64,000 bases of DNA from Xanthobacter aminoxidans (lineage in GTDB: Bacteria > Pseudomonadota > Alphaproteobacteria > Rhizobiales > Xanthobacteraceae), in contig NZ_JAMJXC010000011.1 of assembly GCF_023571765.1 (NCBI RefSeq), forward strand, positions 62,001 through 126,000. The letters are read 5' to 3'. A program made the position numbers and the translations under genes. The notes beneath the pieces were generated by a model. It did no database searches and was not told where the DNA came from. It worked only from the letters and a program-made list of their open reading frames with translations. Shown here one piece after another: positions 1 to 10,647 of the stretch (position 1 is the first letter of the stretch; every line of letters starts with the position of its first letter).

Positions 1-30
1 CTGGAACGGCCGGTCAACCCGAACTTCTGA
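1..30 (+). CDS. possible 3' end of an upstream gene (partial)
   Basis: The first 30 bases can be read in frame 1 as a nine-residue tail ending in Pro-Asn-Phe and a TGA at 28-30. It is followed by a 78-base gap before the next start. Nothing identifies the product, and the fragment could equally be non-coding. Confidence 0.25.
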   Translation: MERPVNPNF

Positions 31-108
31 ACGGCAGGCAGACGACTGCCTTTCCTTCGCCGCGGCGATCGGCCAAACAGGCCCATTGCCGCGCCGCAGG
101 GTTGCCCC

Positions 109-510
109 ATGTCCTTCGTTCCTCCCCGCGCGGTCCTCGACCGGCTCCGGCCGGAAGGCCCGCTGCTGAAAGCGCTCGCCGCCGCCTGCTGCCTCGTCAT
201 CACCGTGCTGTCACTGCTGCCGGGGAACGAGCGGCCGCACACCGGCTTCTCCGGCAACATCGAGCATGTGGTCGCCTATGCCGGAACAGCCTGCTTCGTC
301 GCGCTGGCGCTGCGGCGTCCGTCACTGCCGGTGCTGGTGATCGCCTTCTCGGCGGCCTCCGCTTTCTTCGAGATCTGCCAGATCTGGATTCCCGGCCGCT
401 CCGCCGGGTTCGACAACTGGTTCGCGAGCACGCTCGGGGCGCTGATCGGGGTCTCCGCCGCCCGCTACATCGTGCTGCCGCGCCTTTCGGCGTGGCTCGC
501 CCGCCGCTGA
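109..510 (+). CDS. VanZ-like small membrane protein
   Basis: This 133-residue protein has four hydrophobic stretches (about residues 20-40, 50-70, 72-92 and 105-125). It resembles the VanZ-like family, with a Glu-Ile-x-Gln-x-Trp-Ile-Pro-Gly-Arg motif in the third segment. Family members are short integral membrane proteins linked loosely to cell-envelope or glycopeptide resistance, but a role for this protein cannot be inferred. It stands alone, convergent with the copper chaperone gene that ends 16 bases downstream. An overlapping alternative frame over the same bases is Arg/Ala-rich and is rejected as a shadow. Confidence 0.7.
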   Translation: MSFVPPRAVLDRLRPEGPLLKALAAACCLVITVLSLLPGNERPHTGFSGNIEHVVAYAGTACFVALALRRPSLPVLVIAFSAASAFFEICQIWIPGRSAGFDNWFASTLGALIGVSAARYIVLPRLSAWLARR

Positions 511-525
511 CGGCGGGCGCGCACC

Positions 526-1071
526 TCACTGCCCCAGCGGGTGGTGCATCTTGTCGATGGCGGTCGCGCCGATGGCCTCGATCTTGTACTGGATCTTGAC
601 CTTGCCCGCCTTCTCGAAGGTGAGCGTCGCGTCCATCATCTCGCCCTCCTTGAGTTGCTCCTTCAGATCGACGAAGACGAGGTGATGGCTGCTCGGCTCA
701 AGCACGAGGGTGCCGCCGGCCGGGATCTCCAGCCCGCCCTTGATGGGCATCATGCGCATCAGGCCATCCTTCATGGTCATCTCCTGCAGTTCGACGCGCC
801 GGGCGAAGGGCGCGAAGGCGGAGATCAGGCGGTCGGGCGTCGCGCCGGAATTGTGGATCGCGACATAGCCGGCGCCCATATCCGATCCGAGCGGGGTCGC
901 CCGCGCCCAGGGATGGTCGATGAGCAGGTCGCCGGCCTTGTATTCATGGGCCAGAAGTTGCTGCGCCGAGACGAGCAGCAAGCAGAGCGCGAAGAGCGTC
1001 GCGGCAAGGATTTCCTCGCCATAGAAGCGGCCAGCCAAGCGGCTGCGCCGCAGGTGCGGACGTTGGGTCAT
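526..1071 (-). CDS. PCuAC-type periplasmic copper chaperone with altered ligands
   Basis: This 181-residue protein has an N-terminal hydrophobic anchor or signal (about residues 22-42) followed by a PCuAC (DUF461) domain (about 55-165). Family proteins carry Cu(I) in the periplasm and help deliver copper to cytochrome oxidase. The usual ligand set is H(M)x10Mx21HxM. Here the expected first His of the ELHEM-like segment is Gln (VELQEM), and the last Met of HxM appears to be Val (HLV). The MRMM and HH residues remain. A His-rich patch near the C-terminus (KMHHPLG) might add ligands. The gene lies downstream of a DUF2946 protein on the same strand, and both families recur in copper loci. The family call is firm; retained copper binding is uncertain. 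Confidence 0.85.
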   Translation of the reverse strand: MTQRPHLRRSRLAGRFYGEEILAATLFALCLLLVSAQQLLAHEYKAGDLLIDHPWARATPLGSDMGAGYVAIHNSGATPDRLISAFAPFARRVELQEMTMKDGLMRMMPIKGGLEIPAGGTLVLEPSSHHLVFVDLKEQLKEGEMMDATLTFEKAGKVKIQYKIEAIGATAIDKMHHPLGQ

Positions 1072-1140
1072 GTTTCCTCCGGAGATGCGATCCGCCTTGG
1101 CGGACGTTTGCGTCTGGTCAGCGACCGAGCGGTGGACGCA

Positions 1141-1500
1141 TCAGACCGGGGGCGCACGCGCCGGCGGGAGCGATCGCCCCGGAGCCAGACGAACGGCGAC
1201 GCCATCGGCGCTCCGACGGACCGGTGCAGCCTGCCCTTCAGGCAGGTGCGGCACAGGCGGCAGCGGGCCTTCCAGCGCATCGAGGATGAGGCAGGCGCCG
1301 ATGCAGCAATCGTCGCCGGAAACCGCGTGGCCAGACGCCGCGCCGCTGCCCGGGCCGGCGGCCGAGACAGCGCACAGGGCCCCATCGCCCGTGCCGGCGA
1401 ACGCGCCGCCCGCCAGCCCCACCAGCAGAAGCTGAAGGACCAGCACATAGGCGCTCAGGATCGCAATCGTCTCGCGCGCGGCGAGACGCGGGGCAGCCAT
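1141..1500 (-). CDS. DUF2946-like small exported or membrane protein
   Basis: This 119-residue protein has one N-terminal hydrophobic segment (about residues 12-38) and a Cys-containing patch with the pattern DDCCIGACL, typical of DUF2946 proteins found near copper genes. I chose the ATG at 1500 because the hydrophobic segment follows directly; the frame extends upstream without a convincing start. It is followed 69 bases later, on the same strand, by the PCuAC gene. Function is unknown; a copper-homeostasis role is inference from context. Confidence 0.6.
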   Translation of the reverse strand: MAAPRLAARETIAILSAYVLVLQLLLVGLAGGAFAGTGDGALCAVSAAGPGSGAASGHAVSGDDCCIGACLILDALEGPLPPVPHLPEGQAAPVRRSADGVAVRLAPGRSLPPARAPPV

Positions 1501-1638
1501 GATGGAGGCCTCAGGCGGCGCTGATCGCGCGCAGGGAACTCGCGCGCCTGTCGAGCTTGCCACCGCCTGGGGCCGACGAAAAGCGCCGTCGTTACGGCAT
1601 CTTGCTGCGCGCCTTGACGCACGCCCCAATCGTTCTAT

Positions 1639-1653
1639 TGATACATTATATCA
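1639..1653. promoter_or_regulatory. AT-rich palindrome, candidate Zur/Fur-type operator
   Basis: TGATACATTATATCA is a 15-bp dyad with six of seven pairs matched around a central T, in an AT-rich island 43 bases before the COG0523 gene. Zur boxes are AT-rich palindromes of similar length and COG0523 genes are common Zur targets. The assignment to Zur is inference. Confidence 0.45.
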
Positions 1654-1695
1654 GTTCATGCGCCGCACCTGCGCGCGCTCGTCCGGAGCCTGCCC

Positions 1696-2943
1696 ATGAT
1701 CCCAATCCGCCGCGACGTCACCGACGCCCGCACCGACGCCCGACTGCCCACCACCGTGCTCTCCGGCTTCCTCGGCGCCGGCAAGACGACGCTGCTCAAC
1801 CACATCCTCGCCAATCGCGAGGGGCTGCGCGTTGCCGTCATCGTCAACGACATGAGCGAGGTGAACATCGACGCCGAACTGGTGCGCTCCGGCGGCGCCA
1901 ACCTCTCCCATACCGAGGAGAAGCTGGTGGAGATGACCAACGGCTGCATCTGCTGCACGCTGCGCGACGACCTCCTCACCGAGGTGCGCCGCCTCGCGCA
2001 GGATGGGCGCTTCGACTATCTGCTCATCGAATCCACCGGCATCGCCGAGCCCTTGCCGGTGGCCGCCACCTTCGACTTCCGCGACGAGGACGGCCAGTCC
2101 CTCTCCGACGTGGCGCGGCTCGACACCATGGTGACGGTGGTGGACGCGGCGAACCTGCTCAAGGACTTCGGCTCCCGCGACTTCCTGCGCGACCGGGGCG
2201 AGGTGGCCGGCGAGGCGGATCAGCGCACGCTGGTGGACCTTCTCACCGACCAGATCGAGTTCGCCGATGTCATCATCCTCAACAAGGTGTCGAGCATCGA
2301 TGAAGAGCGGCTGAAGATCGTACGCGGGGTGGTGAAGTCGCTCAATCCCGATGCCCGCCTCATCGAGACCGACCAGTCCCGCGTGCCGCTCGCCGAGGTG
2401 CTGGGCACCGGCCGCTTCGATTTCGAGAAGGCGAGCACGCATCCCGTCTGGTTCAAGGAGCTGAACGGCTTCAAGGACCATGTGCCGGAGACGCAGGAAT
2501 ACGGCGTGTCGAGCTTCGTCTATCGCGCCCGCCGCCCGTTCCATCCCGAGCGCTTCCAGGCCTTCCTGGCGCAGACCTGGCCGGGGCTGGTACGGGCGAA
2601 GGGGCTGTTCTGGCTGGCGACGCGGCCGAAGCGCGTGGGCGAGATGAGCCTTGCCGGCTCCATCTGCCAGACCGGCACCGCCGGGCGCTGGTGGGCGAGC
2701 GTGCCGAAAGAGCACTGGCCGACCCAGCCGGACTGGCGCTCCTGGCTGCGCTCCCACTGGGTGCCGGGCTATGGCGACCGGCGGCAGGAACTGGTGTTCA
2801 TCGGCATGGGGCTGGACGAGGGCGCCATGCGCGCGGCCCTCGACGCCTGCCTCGTCGGCCCGGCGGACCCCAAGAGGTTCGACGCCAGCGCCTTCAAGAA
2901 TTTGCCGGACCCGTTCCCGAACTGGGAAGCGGTGCCGGCCTGA
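1696..2943 (+). CDS. COG0523 (CobW/ZigA-like) GTP-dependent metallochaperone
   Basis: This 415-residue G3E GTPase has a P-loop (GFLGAGKTT, residues 24-32), a CxCC metal-binding motif at Cys84/Cys86/Cys87, an NKxS-type base-recognition motif (about 195) and a C-terminal CobW_C domain rich in Trp and His. Its length and CxCC motif fit the zinc-associated ZigA/ZNG1 branch, which delivers zinc under scarcity, rather than the cobalamin-specific CobW. The AT-rich palindrome upstream would fit zinc-dependent control. It is monocistronic; the next gene is convergent. A second member of the superfamily lies at 12859-13818. Zinc specificity is inference. Confidence 0.85.
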   Translation: MIPIRRDVTDARTDARLPTTVLSGFLGAGKTTLLNHILANREGLRVAVIVNDMSEVNIDAELVRSGGANLSHTEEKLVEMTNGCICCTLRDDLLTEVRRLAQDGRFDYLLIESTGIAEPLPVAATFDFRDEDGQSLSDVARLDTMVTVVDAANLLKDFGSRDFLRDRGEVAGEADQRTLVDLLTDQIEFADVIILNKVSSIDEERLKIVRGVVKSLNPDARLIETDQSRVPLAEVLGTGRFDFEKASTHPVWFKELNGFKDHVPETQEYGVSSFVYRARRPFHPERFQAFLAQTWPGLVRAKGLFWLATRPKRVGEMSLAGSICQTGTAGRWWASVPKEHWPTQPDWRSWLRSHWVPGYGDRRQELVFIGMGLDEGAMRAALDACLVGPADPKRFDASAFKNLPDPFPNWEAVPA

Positions 2944-2956
2944 GCCAAAAGAGAAA

Positions 2957-2979
2957 GGGAGGGGCCTGAGACCCCTCCC
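2957..2979 (-). terminator. intrinsic terminator for the dehydrogenase gene at 3032-4531
   Basis: GGGAGGGG (2957-2964) pairs perfectly with CCCCTCCC (2972-2979) around a 7-base loop. On the minus strand the stem is followed by a T-rich run (TTTCTCTTTT), which favours termination of the leftward transcript. It sits between two convergent genes and may act on both. Confidence 0.6.
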
Positions 2980-3002
2980 CTCGGCTCACGTCATGCAAGG
3001 AC

Positions 3003-3024
3003 GGGAGGGGCGCGCGCCTCTCCC
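3003..3024. terminator. second GC-rich hairpin between convergent genes
   Basis: An 11-base arm (3003-3013) pairs with 3014-3024, with one G-T wobble and no separate loop. There is no clear T-tract. It is either part of a bidirectional termination region or simply a stable 3' structure. Confidence 0.4.
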
Positions 3025-3031
3025 CTCTTCC

Positions 3032-4531
<1,500 letters not shown>

Positions 4532-4567
4532 GATGCGCCTCCCGTTTGAATTGCCTCCGTGATGGCG

Positions 4568-4604
4568 CTTCAAACGACGCGCAGCAATGCTATAGTCCGA
4601 GCAT
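4568..4604 (+). promoter_or_regulatory. candidate promoter and LysR-type dyad between mmsA and LysR gene
   Basis: The divergent gap holds a TATAGT -10-like hexamer (4591-4596) oriented toward the LysR gene, nested in an interrupted dyad ATGCT...AGCAT (4587-4604). LysR regulators usually bind a T-N11-A dyad that overlaps their own promoter. The -35 is weak. Confidence 0.4.
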
Positions 4605-4627
4605 CTGTTGTGCGAAAATTGTAGTCC

Positions 4628-5530
4628 ATGGATCTCCCCCTCGACTGGGATCACCTGCGCGTCTTCCTCGCCGTCGCCCGGCGCGGGCAATTGCTCGCCG
4701 CCGCAAAGCAGCTGGCGCTGAACCACGCCACCATCGCCCGCCGGCTCGATGCGCTGGAGGCGGCGCTGGGCAGCCCCCTGTTCGACCGCCGCCCCACCGG
4801 CTGCGTGCTCACCCAGGCGGGCGAGCGGCTGCTGCCGGCGGCGGAGCGGGTGGAGGCGGAAATGCTGGGCATCGCCGAGCGCTTCCGCAAGGAAGAGGCG
4901 GAGGTCTCCGGCACCGTGCGCATCGGCGCGCCGGACGGGCTGGGCAATTATTTCCTCGCGGCGGAGCTGGGGCGGCTCGCGCTGCTCCATCCCCATCTGG
5001 TGGTGGAGCTTGTGCCGCTGCCGCGCACCTTCTCCCTCTCCCGGCGCGAGGCGGACCTCGCCATCGTGCTCGACCGGCCCACCGAGGGCCGCCTGACGGT
5101 TTCGCGCCTCACCGACTACACGCTGGGCGCCTATGCCGCCGCCAGCTACATCGCGGCTTTCGGCGCACCGGAGAGCGAGGCGGACCTTGCCGGCCGGCGG
5201 GTGGTGACCGGGGTGGAAGACCTCGCCTACGCCTCGGCGCTCGACTACTCCGGCGTGCTGGAGAAGCACGGCGGCCAGCCCTTCCGCTGCGCCAGCGTCA
5301 CCGGCCAGATGGAGGCGGTGCGCTCCGGCGCCGGCATCGGCGTGCTGCATGATTTCGCCGCCGCTTATTATGGCGACGCGCTGGTGCGCATCCTGCCCCG
5401 CATCACCTTCCGCCGCAGCTATTTCCTGCTCGCCCATCCCGACACGGTGGAGGTGCGCCGCATCGCCACCGTGCGCGCCTTCCTCGCCCGCCGCTTCCGC
5501 GAGGAGCGCGCCCGCTTCATCTGCGAATGA
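4628..5530 (+). CDS. LysR-family transcriptional regulator
   Basis: This 300-residue protein has an N-terminal winged helix-turn-helix (about residues 5-65) and a LysR effector-binding domain (about 90-295). It lies divergent from mmsA, the usual position for a regulator of that gene. It is clearly paralogous to the neighbouring regulator at 5517-6410: both share VRIGAP-x-GLG after the linker, a DLAI/DIAI...LDRP motif and a LTDYTLG motif. The two genes run tail to tail and overlap by 14 bases. The inducer is unknown. Confidence 0.9.
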   Translation: MDLPLDWDHLRVFLAVARRGQLLAAAKQLALNHATIARRLDALEAALGSPLFDRRPTGCVLTQAGERLLPAAERVEAEMLGIAERFRKEEAEVSGTVRIGAPDGLGNYFLAAELGRLALLHPHLVVELVPLPRTFSLSRREADLAIVLDRPTEGRLTVSRLTDYTLGAYAAASYIAAFGAPESEADLAGRRVVTGVEDLAYASALDYSGVLEKHGGQPFRCASVTGQMEAVRSGAGIGVLHDFAAAYYGDALVRILPRITFRRSYFLLAHPDTVEVRRIATVRAFLARRFREERARFICE

Positions 5531-6410
5531 ACGCGGCCCGGTCCACCCGCACCACCGCCGTGATTGTGTCCAGCACCGCCCGCACGCGGGCGAGGTGGGC
5601 GAGATCATCATGCACGGAGAGCCAATAGCTGCGGGTGAGGCGCACCTCGTCCTCCAGCAGCGGCACGAGCGCGTCATGGGGCGCCGAGAGGAAGGCCGGC
5701 AGCACGCCGATGGCCGCGCCGGAGAGCACCGCATTCACCTGCGCGATGACGCTGGTGGAGCGGATGACCGGCTTCAGTTCCACCCCCGGCCCGAGCTGCG
5801 AGAAATCGAGGGCGCGGGTGAAGAGGAGTTCGGGGATGTAGCCGGCGAGCACATGGTCCTTGAGATCGTCCGCCGTCGCCGGCCGGCCGCGCCGGTCGAG
5901 ATAGGCCTGCGTGCCATAGAGCCCGAGCGTGTAGTCCGTGAGCTTGCGCACCTTCACCTGCCCGGCAATGGGCCGGTCCAGCGTGATGGCGATGTCCACC
6001 TCGCGGCTCGCCAGCGAATAGGAGCGCGGCAGGGCCACCAGCTCCGTCTCCAGCCTGGGATTGTCGGCGGAGAGGGCGGCGAGCCGGGCCGCGAGATAGC
6101 CGACGCCCAGCCCCTCCGGCGCGCCGATCCGTACCCGCCCGGTGGGCTGGCGCTCGCCCTCGCCGAGGCCGGTGATCTTGCGCAGCACGAGGGATTCCAT
6201 CTCCTCCGCCGCCTGCGCCAGCTTCTGCCCCTCCTCGGTGATGAGGGTGCGCCGCCCGGCGCGGGTGACGAGGGGGGCGCCAACCTGCTTTTCCAGCCGC
6301 GCGACGCGCCGGCCCACCGTGGTATCGTCCAGCCCCAGCGCCCGCCCGGCGCCGGCCATGCGCCCGGTGCGGACAAGCTGGAGGAAGATGCGCAGGTCGT
6401 CCCAATCCAT
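5517..6410 (-). CDS. LysR-family transcriptional regulator, paralogue of its neighbour
   Basis: This 297-residue LysR protein has the helix-turn-helix at about residues 1-62 and the effector domain after residue 90. I chose the ATG at 6410 because it places MDWDDLRIF at the N-terminus, as in typical family members. Its 3' end overlaps the 3' end of the other LysR gene by 14 bases. It is divergent from the GMC oxidoreductase gene, and the gap holds a perfect dyad, so it probably regulates that gene. The two loci therefore mirror each other: dehydrogenase, LysR, LysR, oxidoreductase. Confidence 0.9.
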   Translation of the reverse strand: MDWDDLRIFLQLVRTGRMAGAGRALGLDDTTVGRRVARLEKQVGAPLVTRAGRRTLITEEGQKLAQAAEEMESLVLRKITGLGEGERQPTGRVRIGAPEGLGVGYLAARLAALSADNPRLETELVALPRSYSLASREVDIAITLDRPIAGQVKVRKLTDYTLGLYGTQAYLDRRGRPATADDLKDHVLAGYIPELLFTRALDFSQLGPGVELKPVIRSTSVIAQVNAVLSGAAIGVLPAFLSAPHDALVPLLEDEVRLTRSYWLSVHDDLAHLARVRAVLDTITAVVRVDRAAFIRR

Positions 6411-6444
6411 GATGCGGTGAAGTCCCTGCGGGCATGGTAGCCAT

Positions 6445-6462
6445 TCCTGCAAAATTGCAGGA
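6445..6462. promoter_or_regulatory. perfect dyad, candidate LysR operator
   Basis: TCCTGCAA (6445-6452) and TTGCAGGA (6455-6462) form a perfect 8-bp inverted repeat around AA, midway between a LysR gene and the divergent GMC oxidoreductase gene. Position and symmetry fit a LysR recognition site. Confidence 0.55.
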
Positions 6463-6540
6463 TGGATCGGAACCTATCGTTCTTGCGTGCAGAAATCCAA
6501 GCTGGGATCACCAGCGGAGACAAACAAGCGGGAGGCGCCG

Positions 6541-8181
6541 GTGGAACGGCTCGAAGGGGATTACGACTATATCGTCGTCGGCGCCGGCACGGCCGGCTGC
6601 ATCGTCGCGAACCGCCTCTCGGCCGATCCGCGCACCCGCGTGCTGCTGCTGGAAGCCGGCGGGCGGGACAACTGGATCTGGTTTCACATCCCCGTCGGCT
6701 ATCTCTTCGCCATCGGCAATCCGCGTGCCGACTGGATGTTCAAGACCGACGCCGAGCCGGGCCTGAACGGCCGCGCGCTGAACTATCCCCGCGGCAAGGT
6801 GATCGGCGGCTGCTCGTCCGTCAATGCCATGATTTCCATGCGCGGCCAGGCGGCGGATTATGACCACTGGCGCCAGCTCGGCCTCTCCGGCTGGGGCTGG
6901 TCGGACGTGCTGACGGCCTTCAAGTCGCTGGAGGACCATTTCCTCGGCGCCAGCGACATCCACGGGGCCGGCGGCGGCTGGCGCATCGAGCCGCCGCGCA
7001 TCGAATGGCCGGTGCTGAACGCGGTGGCCAACGCTGCTACGGAACTCGGCATCCGCAAGGTGCCGGACTTCAACACCGGCGACAACGAGGGCGTCGGCTA
7101 TTTCCATGTGAACCAGAAGTTCGGCCGACGCTGGTCCTCCGCACGCGGCTTCCTGAAGCCCGCCCTCGGCCGCCCCAACCTCCGGCTGGAGACGGACGTG
7201 CTGGCCGACCGCCTCATCATCGAGAACGGCCGCGCCGTGGGCGTGCGCTATCGCCAGAACGGGCGCTGGATCGAGGCGCGCACGCGCGGCGAGGTCATCC
7301 TGACCGCGGGCTCCATCGGCTCGGTGCAGATCCTCCAGCGCTCGGGCGTCGGCCCCGGCGACTGGCTCGCCGAACGCGGCGTCGAGACGGTGCTGGACCG
7401 GCAGGGGGTGGGGCGCAACCTGCAGGATCATCTCCAGCAGCGGGCCATCTACAAGGTCTCCGGCATCCGCACCCTGAACGAGACCTATTATTCCCTGCCC
7501 CGCCGCGCCCTGATGGGCGTGGACTATGCCCTGCGCCGGCGCGGGCCGCTCACCATGGCGCCCTCGCAGCTCGGCATCTTCACCAAGTCCGATCCCCATC
7601 AGGAGCGGGCGAATATCCAGTTCCACGTCCAGCCGCTCTCGCTGGACAAGTTCGGCGAGCCGCTGCACCGCTTCCCGGCCATCACGGTAGCGGCCTGCAA
7701 TCTGCGCCCGACCTCGCGCGGCATCGTGCGCATCACGGGGGCCGATCCCGAGGCGAAGCCCCAGATCGCGCCGCACTATCTCACCACAGAGGAGGACCGG
7801 CAGGTGGCGGCCGACGCCATCCGCGTCACCCGCCGCCTCATGCGCCAACAGGCCCTCGCGCCCTACCGGCCGGAGGAATATCTGCCCGGCCCGTCCGTGG
7901 GCGACGACGATGCGTCCCTCGCCAAGGCGGCGGGCGACATCGGCACCACCATCTTCCATCCCGTGGGTACGGCGAAGATGGGCCGGGTGGACGATCCCAT
8001 GGCAGTGGTGGACGAACGCCTGCGCTTCATCGGCCTCGGCGGGCTGCGCGTGATCGACGCCTCCATCATGCCCACCATCACCTCGGGCAACACCAACACG
8101 CCGACCGCCATGATCGCGGAGAAGGGCGCACGGCTGGCGCTGGAGGATGCGCGGGCCGGGGCCTCTTCGGCGGCGGCGTGA
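6541..8181 (+). CDS. GMC-family FAD oxidoreductase (choline dehydrogenase-like)
   Basis: This glucose-methanol-choline oxidoreductase of 546 residues begins with a Rossmann FAD-binding motif (VVGAGTAGC) and an Glu-Ala-Gly-Gly strand end. It carries the GMC signature region (GGCSSVN) and a C-terminal [10 protein letters not shown] segment containing the family catalytic His, followed by a second conserved region ending in [14 protein letters not shown]. Such enzymes oxidise primary alcohols and pass electrons to the respiratory chain. I prefer the GTG at 6541, which has GGGAGG about six bases upstream; an in-frame GTG at 6487 would add 18 residues. Substrate is unknown. It is divergent from a LysR gene. 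Confidence 0.85.
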   Translation: MERLEGDYDYIVVGAGTAGCIVANRLSADPRTRVLLLEAGGRDNWIWFHIPVGYLFAIGNPRADWMFKTDAEPGLNGRALNYPRGKVIGGCSSVNAMISMRGQAADYDHWRQLGLSGWGWSDVLTAFKSLEDHFLGASDIHGAGGGWRIEPPRIEWPVLNAVANAATELGIRKVPDFNTGDNEGVGYFHVNQKFGRRWSSARGFLKPALGRPNLRLETDVLADRLIIENGRAVGVRYRQNGRWIEARTRGEVILTAGSIGSVQILQRSGVGPGDWLAERGVETVLDRQGVGRNLQDHLQQRAIYKVSGIRTLNETYYSLPRRALMGVDYALRRRGPLTMAPSQLGIFTKSDPHQERANIQFHVQPLSLDKFGEPLHRFPAITVAACNLRPTSRGIVRITGADPEAKPQIAPHYLTTEEDRQVAADAIRVTRRLMRQQALAPYRPEEYLPGPSVGDDDASLAKAAGDIGTTIFHPVGTAKMGRVDDPMAVVDERLRFIGLGGLRVIDASIMPTITSGNTNTPTAMIAEKGARLALEDARAGASSAAA

Positions 8182-8202
8182 GGGCGGGGGCGGATGCCGC
8201 CC

Positions 8203-9735
8203 CTACCCCCTGAGCGCGCGGCGCATTACCTTGCCGGAGCCGGTGCGGGGCAGTTCGTCGATGAAGACATAAGCGCGGGGGCGCTTGTATTCGGCGAGGT
8301 GCTCTGCGGCCCAGGCTTCGAGCGCAGCCGCATCGGCCTCGCCCCCCGCCTGCAGCACCACGAACGCGGTAACGAGGGAGACGTCGCCCGATAGCGTCTC
8401 CGCCACCGCCACTTCCGCTACGTCCGGATGGGCGGCCAACGCCCGCTCCACCTCTTCCGGCGCCACGCGATAGCCGAAGGCGTTCATCTGGTCGTCCGCG
8501 CGGCCCTCGTACCAGAGGTAGCCATCCGCATCGAAGCGGGCGAGGTCGCCGGTGAGGAACCACGCGCCGCGCATCGCGGCCGCCGTCTCTTCGGCCAGGC
8601 CCCAATAGCCGAGCATCAGGCCGGGATCGGAGCGATGCACGGCGAGCACGCCGGTATCGCCCACCGGAAGCGGGTGGAGCGCGTCCGGCGCCTCGCCCTC
8701 CGGCGGCAGCACGACCACGCGCCGCCCCGCCTGCGGCTTGCCGGGACTGCCCGGCCGGGTCGGCACGGCGGGGCCGGAGGAGACGTAGGTGGAAATCTCG
8801 CTCATCCCCAGCGCCTCGTAGAGCGGGCGCCCGGTTGCCTCCACCCATTCGCCGTGCAACGCCGCTTTGAGCGCCTCACCGGCGGTGAGGCCGTGGCGCA
8901 GGGCGGGGAAGCGGTCGGGCGTGATGCGGGCGTATTTCAGGATGCGCCGGTAGAGGCCGGGCACGGCGGCGAACTGGGTGGCGCCGGTCTCCTCCAGCAA
9001 ATCGGGCCATGCACCCGGCGGGCGATCGCCCAGATGGACGATGCTGGTCGCCCCCACCGCCCACGGGTCCATGAGGCCGACGCCCAACGTATAGGTCCAG
9101 TTGAAAGCCCCGGCGTGGAACAGCAGGTCGTCGCCCTTCAGGTCGTGCCAGCCGGCGCGCATGGGAATGCGTCCGAGCCCCACCCTCTGGGCGTGGGCGA
9201 CGCCCTTGGGCCGGCCGCTGGTGCCGGAGGTGAAGACCAGGAAGGCAAGGTCGTCCGTGGCCGTATCGGCGAAATCGATGGCGGAGGCCGCGCCGAGCCG
9301 CGACATGTCGGCGGCATCGATGATGGAAACGCCCGCGCGCGGCATGGGCATCACGCCCGAACCGTCACCCACCACCAGCGCCGCGCCGGAATCGTCAAGG
9401 ATCATCTCCACCTCATGCGCCGTGAGCATGGTGGAGGTGGGAATGGGCGCGAGCCCGGCGGCGATGGCACCGAAGAACATCAGCGGGAATTGCGAGGTGT
9501 TGCCCACCCGCAGCAGCACCCGCGACCCGCGCGGCAAACCGTATCCGGCGAAGCCGCCGGCCACGCGCAGCACGGCCTCCCGCAATTCACCGTAGCTCCA
9601 GCGTTCGATGATACGTCCCTTCGGTCCCTCGGCCACCAGCAAGGCCGGCTTGTCCGCCGCCGCGCCCGCCCCGGTGAGGCAGAAGCGGGCGAGGTTGAAG
9701 GGATGCGGGGCAGCCTGATTCACGGTCTCGGTCAT
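8203..9735 (-). CDS. acyl-CoA synthetase (AMP-forming)
   Basis: This 510-residue ANL-superfamily ligase has the AMP-binding loop [11 protein letters not shown] (about residues 165-180), a YEALGMSE adenine-binding motif, a TGD motif (about 390), and the C-terminal lid with the catalytic Lys in [10 protein letters not shown]. It activates a carboxylic acid as acyl-AMP and transfers it to CoA. The overall shape resembles benzoate-CoA ligase-like or short/medium acyl ligases; the substrate cannot be told. It ends 21 bases from the convergent GMC oxidoreductase gene, so the two may act on the same alcohol-to-acid route, but they do not share an operon. Confidence 0.85.
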   Translation of the reverse strand: MTETVNQAAPHPFNLARFCLTGAGAAADKPALLVAEGPKGRIIERWSYGELREAVLRVAGGFAGYGLPRGSRVLLRVGNTSQFPLMFFGAIAAGLAPIPTSTMLTAHEVEMILDDSGAALVVGDGSGVMPMPRAGVSIIDAADMSRLGAASAIDFADTATDDLAFLVFTSGTSGRPKGVAHAQRVGLGRIPMRAGWHDLKGDDLLFHAGAFNWTYTLGVGLMDPWAVGATSIVHLGDRPPGAWPDLLEETGATQFAAVPGLYRRILKYARITPDRFPALRHGLTAGEALKAALHGEWVEATGRPLYEALGMSEISTYVSSGPAVPTRPGSPGKPQAGRRVVVLPPEGEAPDALHPLPVGDTGVLAVHRSDPGLMLGYWGLAEETAAAMRGAWFLTGDLARFDADGYLWYEGRADDQMNAFGYRVAPEEVERALAAHPDVAEVAVAETLSGDVSLVTAFVVLQAGGEADAAALEAWAAEHLAEYKRPRAYVFIDELPRTGSGKVMRRALRG

Positions 9736-9923
9736 GGTGCGATCATGGCTGGCGCGCCCCGCCCGCGCCAGCGCGATTGCAGAGGTTCAGCTGAGCCACC
9801 AACCGAACGGCGGGGGCCTGACGTCTGCCGCGTCGTTCCATCCGCCTGCCGGAGCAGCACCACCGAGAGCAGCCCCATCGCCGCCACGGCGGCGAGGACG
9901 GTCCTTCACCATCGCAGGGCGTC

Positions 9924-10628
9924 TCACGCCCGCGCCAGCAGAAGTGCCCGGTGGGGCTGCTCCAGCCGGATGCCGCCGACCTCCGCGACACCCCATCGGG
10001 CCAGCAGCGCCTCCACTGTGCCGCGATGCTGCTCCGCCGCTGCGGCCCGCGCGGGATCGACCGCAACCGCACGCGCGAGAAAGCCGTCCACCCCGGCGAC
10101 ACGACGCACGTCGTCGTAATCGAGCCGACGCACCGCCTGTGCCGCGCCGCTTGCGAGGCAGGCCGAGAGGGCCTTCTGGGCGAGGGCGCGGATAGCGGTT
10201 TCGTCCTCCACCGGCCGCAGCGCTTCGAAGTAGCTGCCCTCCGCCAGCGGCTCCACCACCAGCACCGGCCCACGGCTGACCCGGAGCGCCTCGCCGAGCG
10301 CCGCGGCCATCAGGCCCGCCGGCACATGATGCAGGCTGTTGAGGAAGATCGCGGCATCGAAACTTCCGTCCGCGAAGGGCAGCGCCTCGGCCCCCGCCTC
10401 GGTGAACGTCGCCTCCGGCACCGCCGCACGGGCCGACGCGATGGCCTCCGGGCCTGGATCAATGCCGTGGACGCGGGCGCCCTGCGCGGTCAGAGCCCGC
10501 GCCAGCGCGCCATGGCCACAGCCGATGTCGAGGATGGACCGACCGGCCTGCGGCCCCAGCCAGTCCTCGATCACCGCCAGCGCCGTGCCCTGCGGCCGCC
10601 CCGCCGCCTCTGCCTGCTGCCCGCTCAT
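9924..10628 (-). CDS. class I SAM-dependent methyltransferase
   Basis: This 234-residue protein has a Methyltransf_11-type Rossmann fold: motif I LDIGCGHG (about residues 32-39), an acidic residue after strand 2 (GIDPG), and motif IV in FDAAIFLNSLHH. I chose the ATG at 10628, with GGGAGA about 9 bases upstream. It follows the MocR regulator on the same strand after 19 bases and may be cotranscribed. The substrate is unknown. Confidence 0.8.
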   Translation of the reverse strand: MSGQQAEAAGRPQGTALAVIEDWLGPQAGRSILDIGCGHGALARALTAQGARVHGIDPGPEAIASARAAVPEATFTEAGAEALPFADGSFDAAIFLNSLHHVPAGLMAAALGEALRVSRGPVLVVEPLAEGSYFEALRPVEDETAIRALAQKALSACLASGAAQAVRRLDYDDVRRVAGVDGFLARAVAVDPARAAAAEQHRGTVEALLARWGVAEVGGIRLEQPHRALLLARA

Positions 10629-10647
10629 TCCGCTTTCTCCCTGCCGC

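Noticed and set aside
4532-5734. Upstream extension of the mmsA reading frame to about 900 codons
   Set aside because: The frame stays open because of high GC; the added part is antisense to a LysR gene, and a good ribosome-binding site precedes the ATG at 4531.
9736-9923. Small genes in the gap between acyl-CoA synthetase and methyltransferase
   Set aside because: Open frames here are Arg/Pro/Ala-rich shadows with no start signal or conserved feature.
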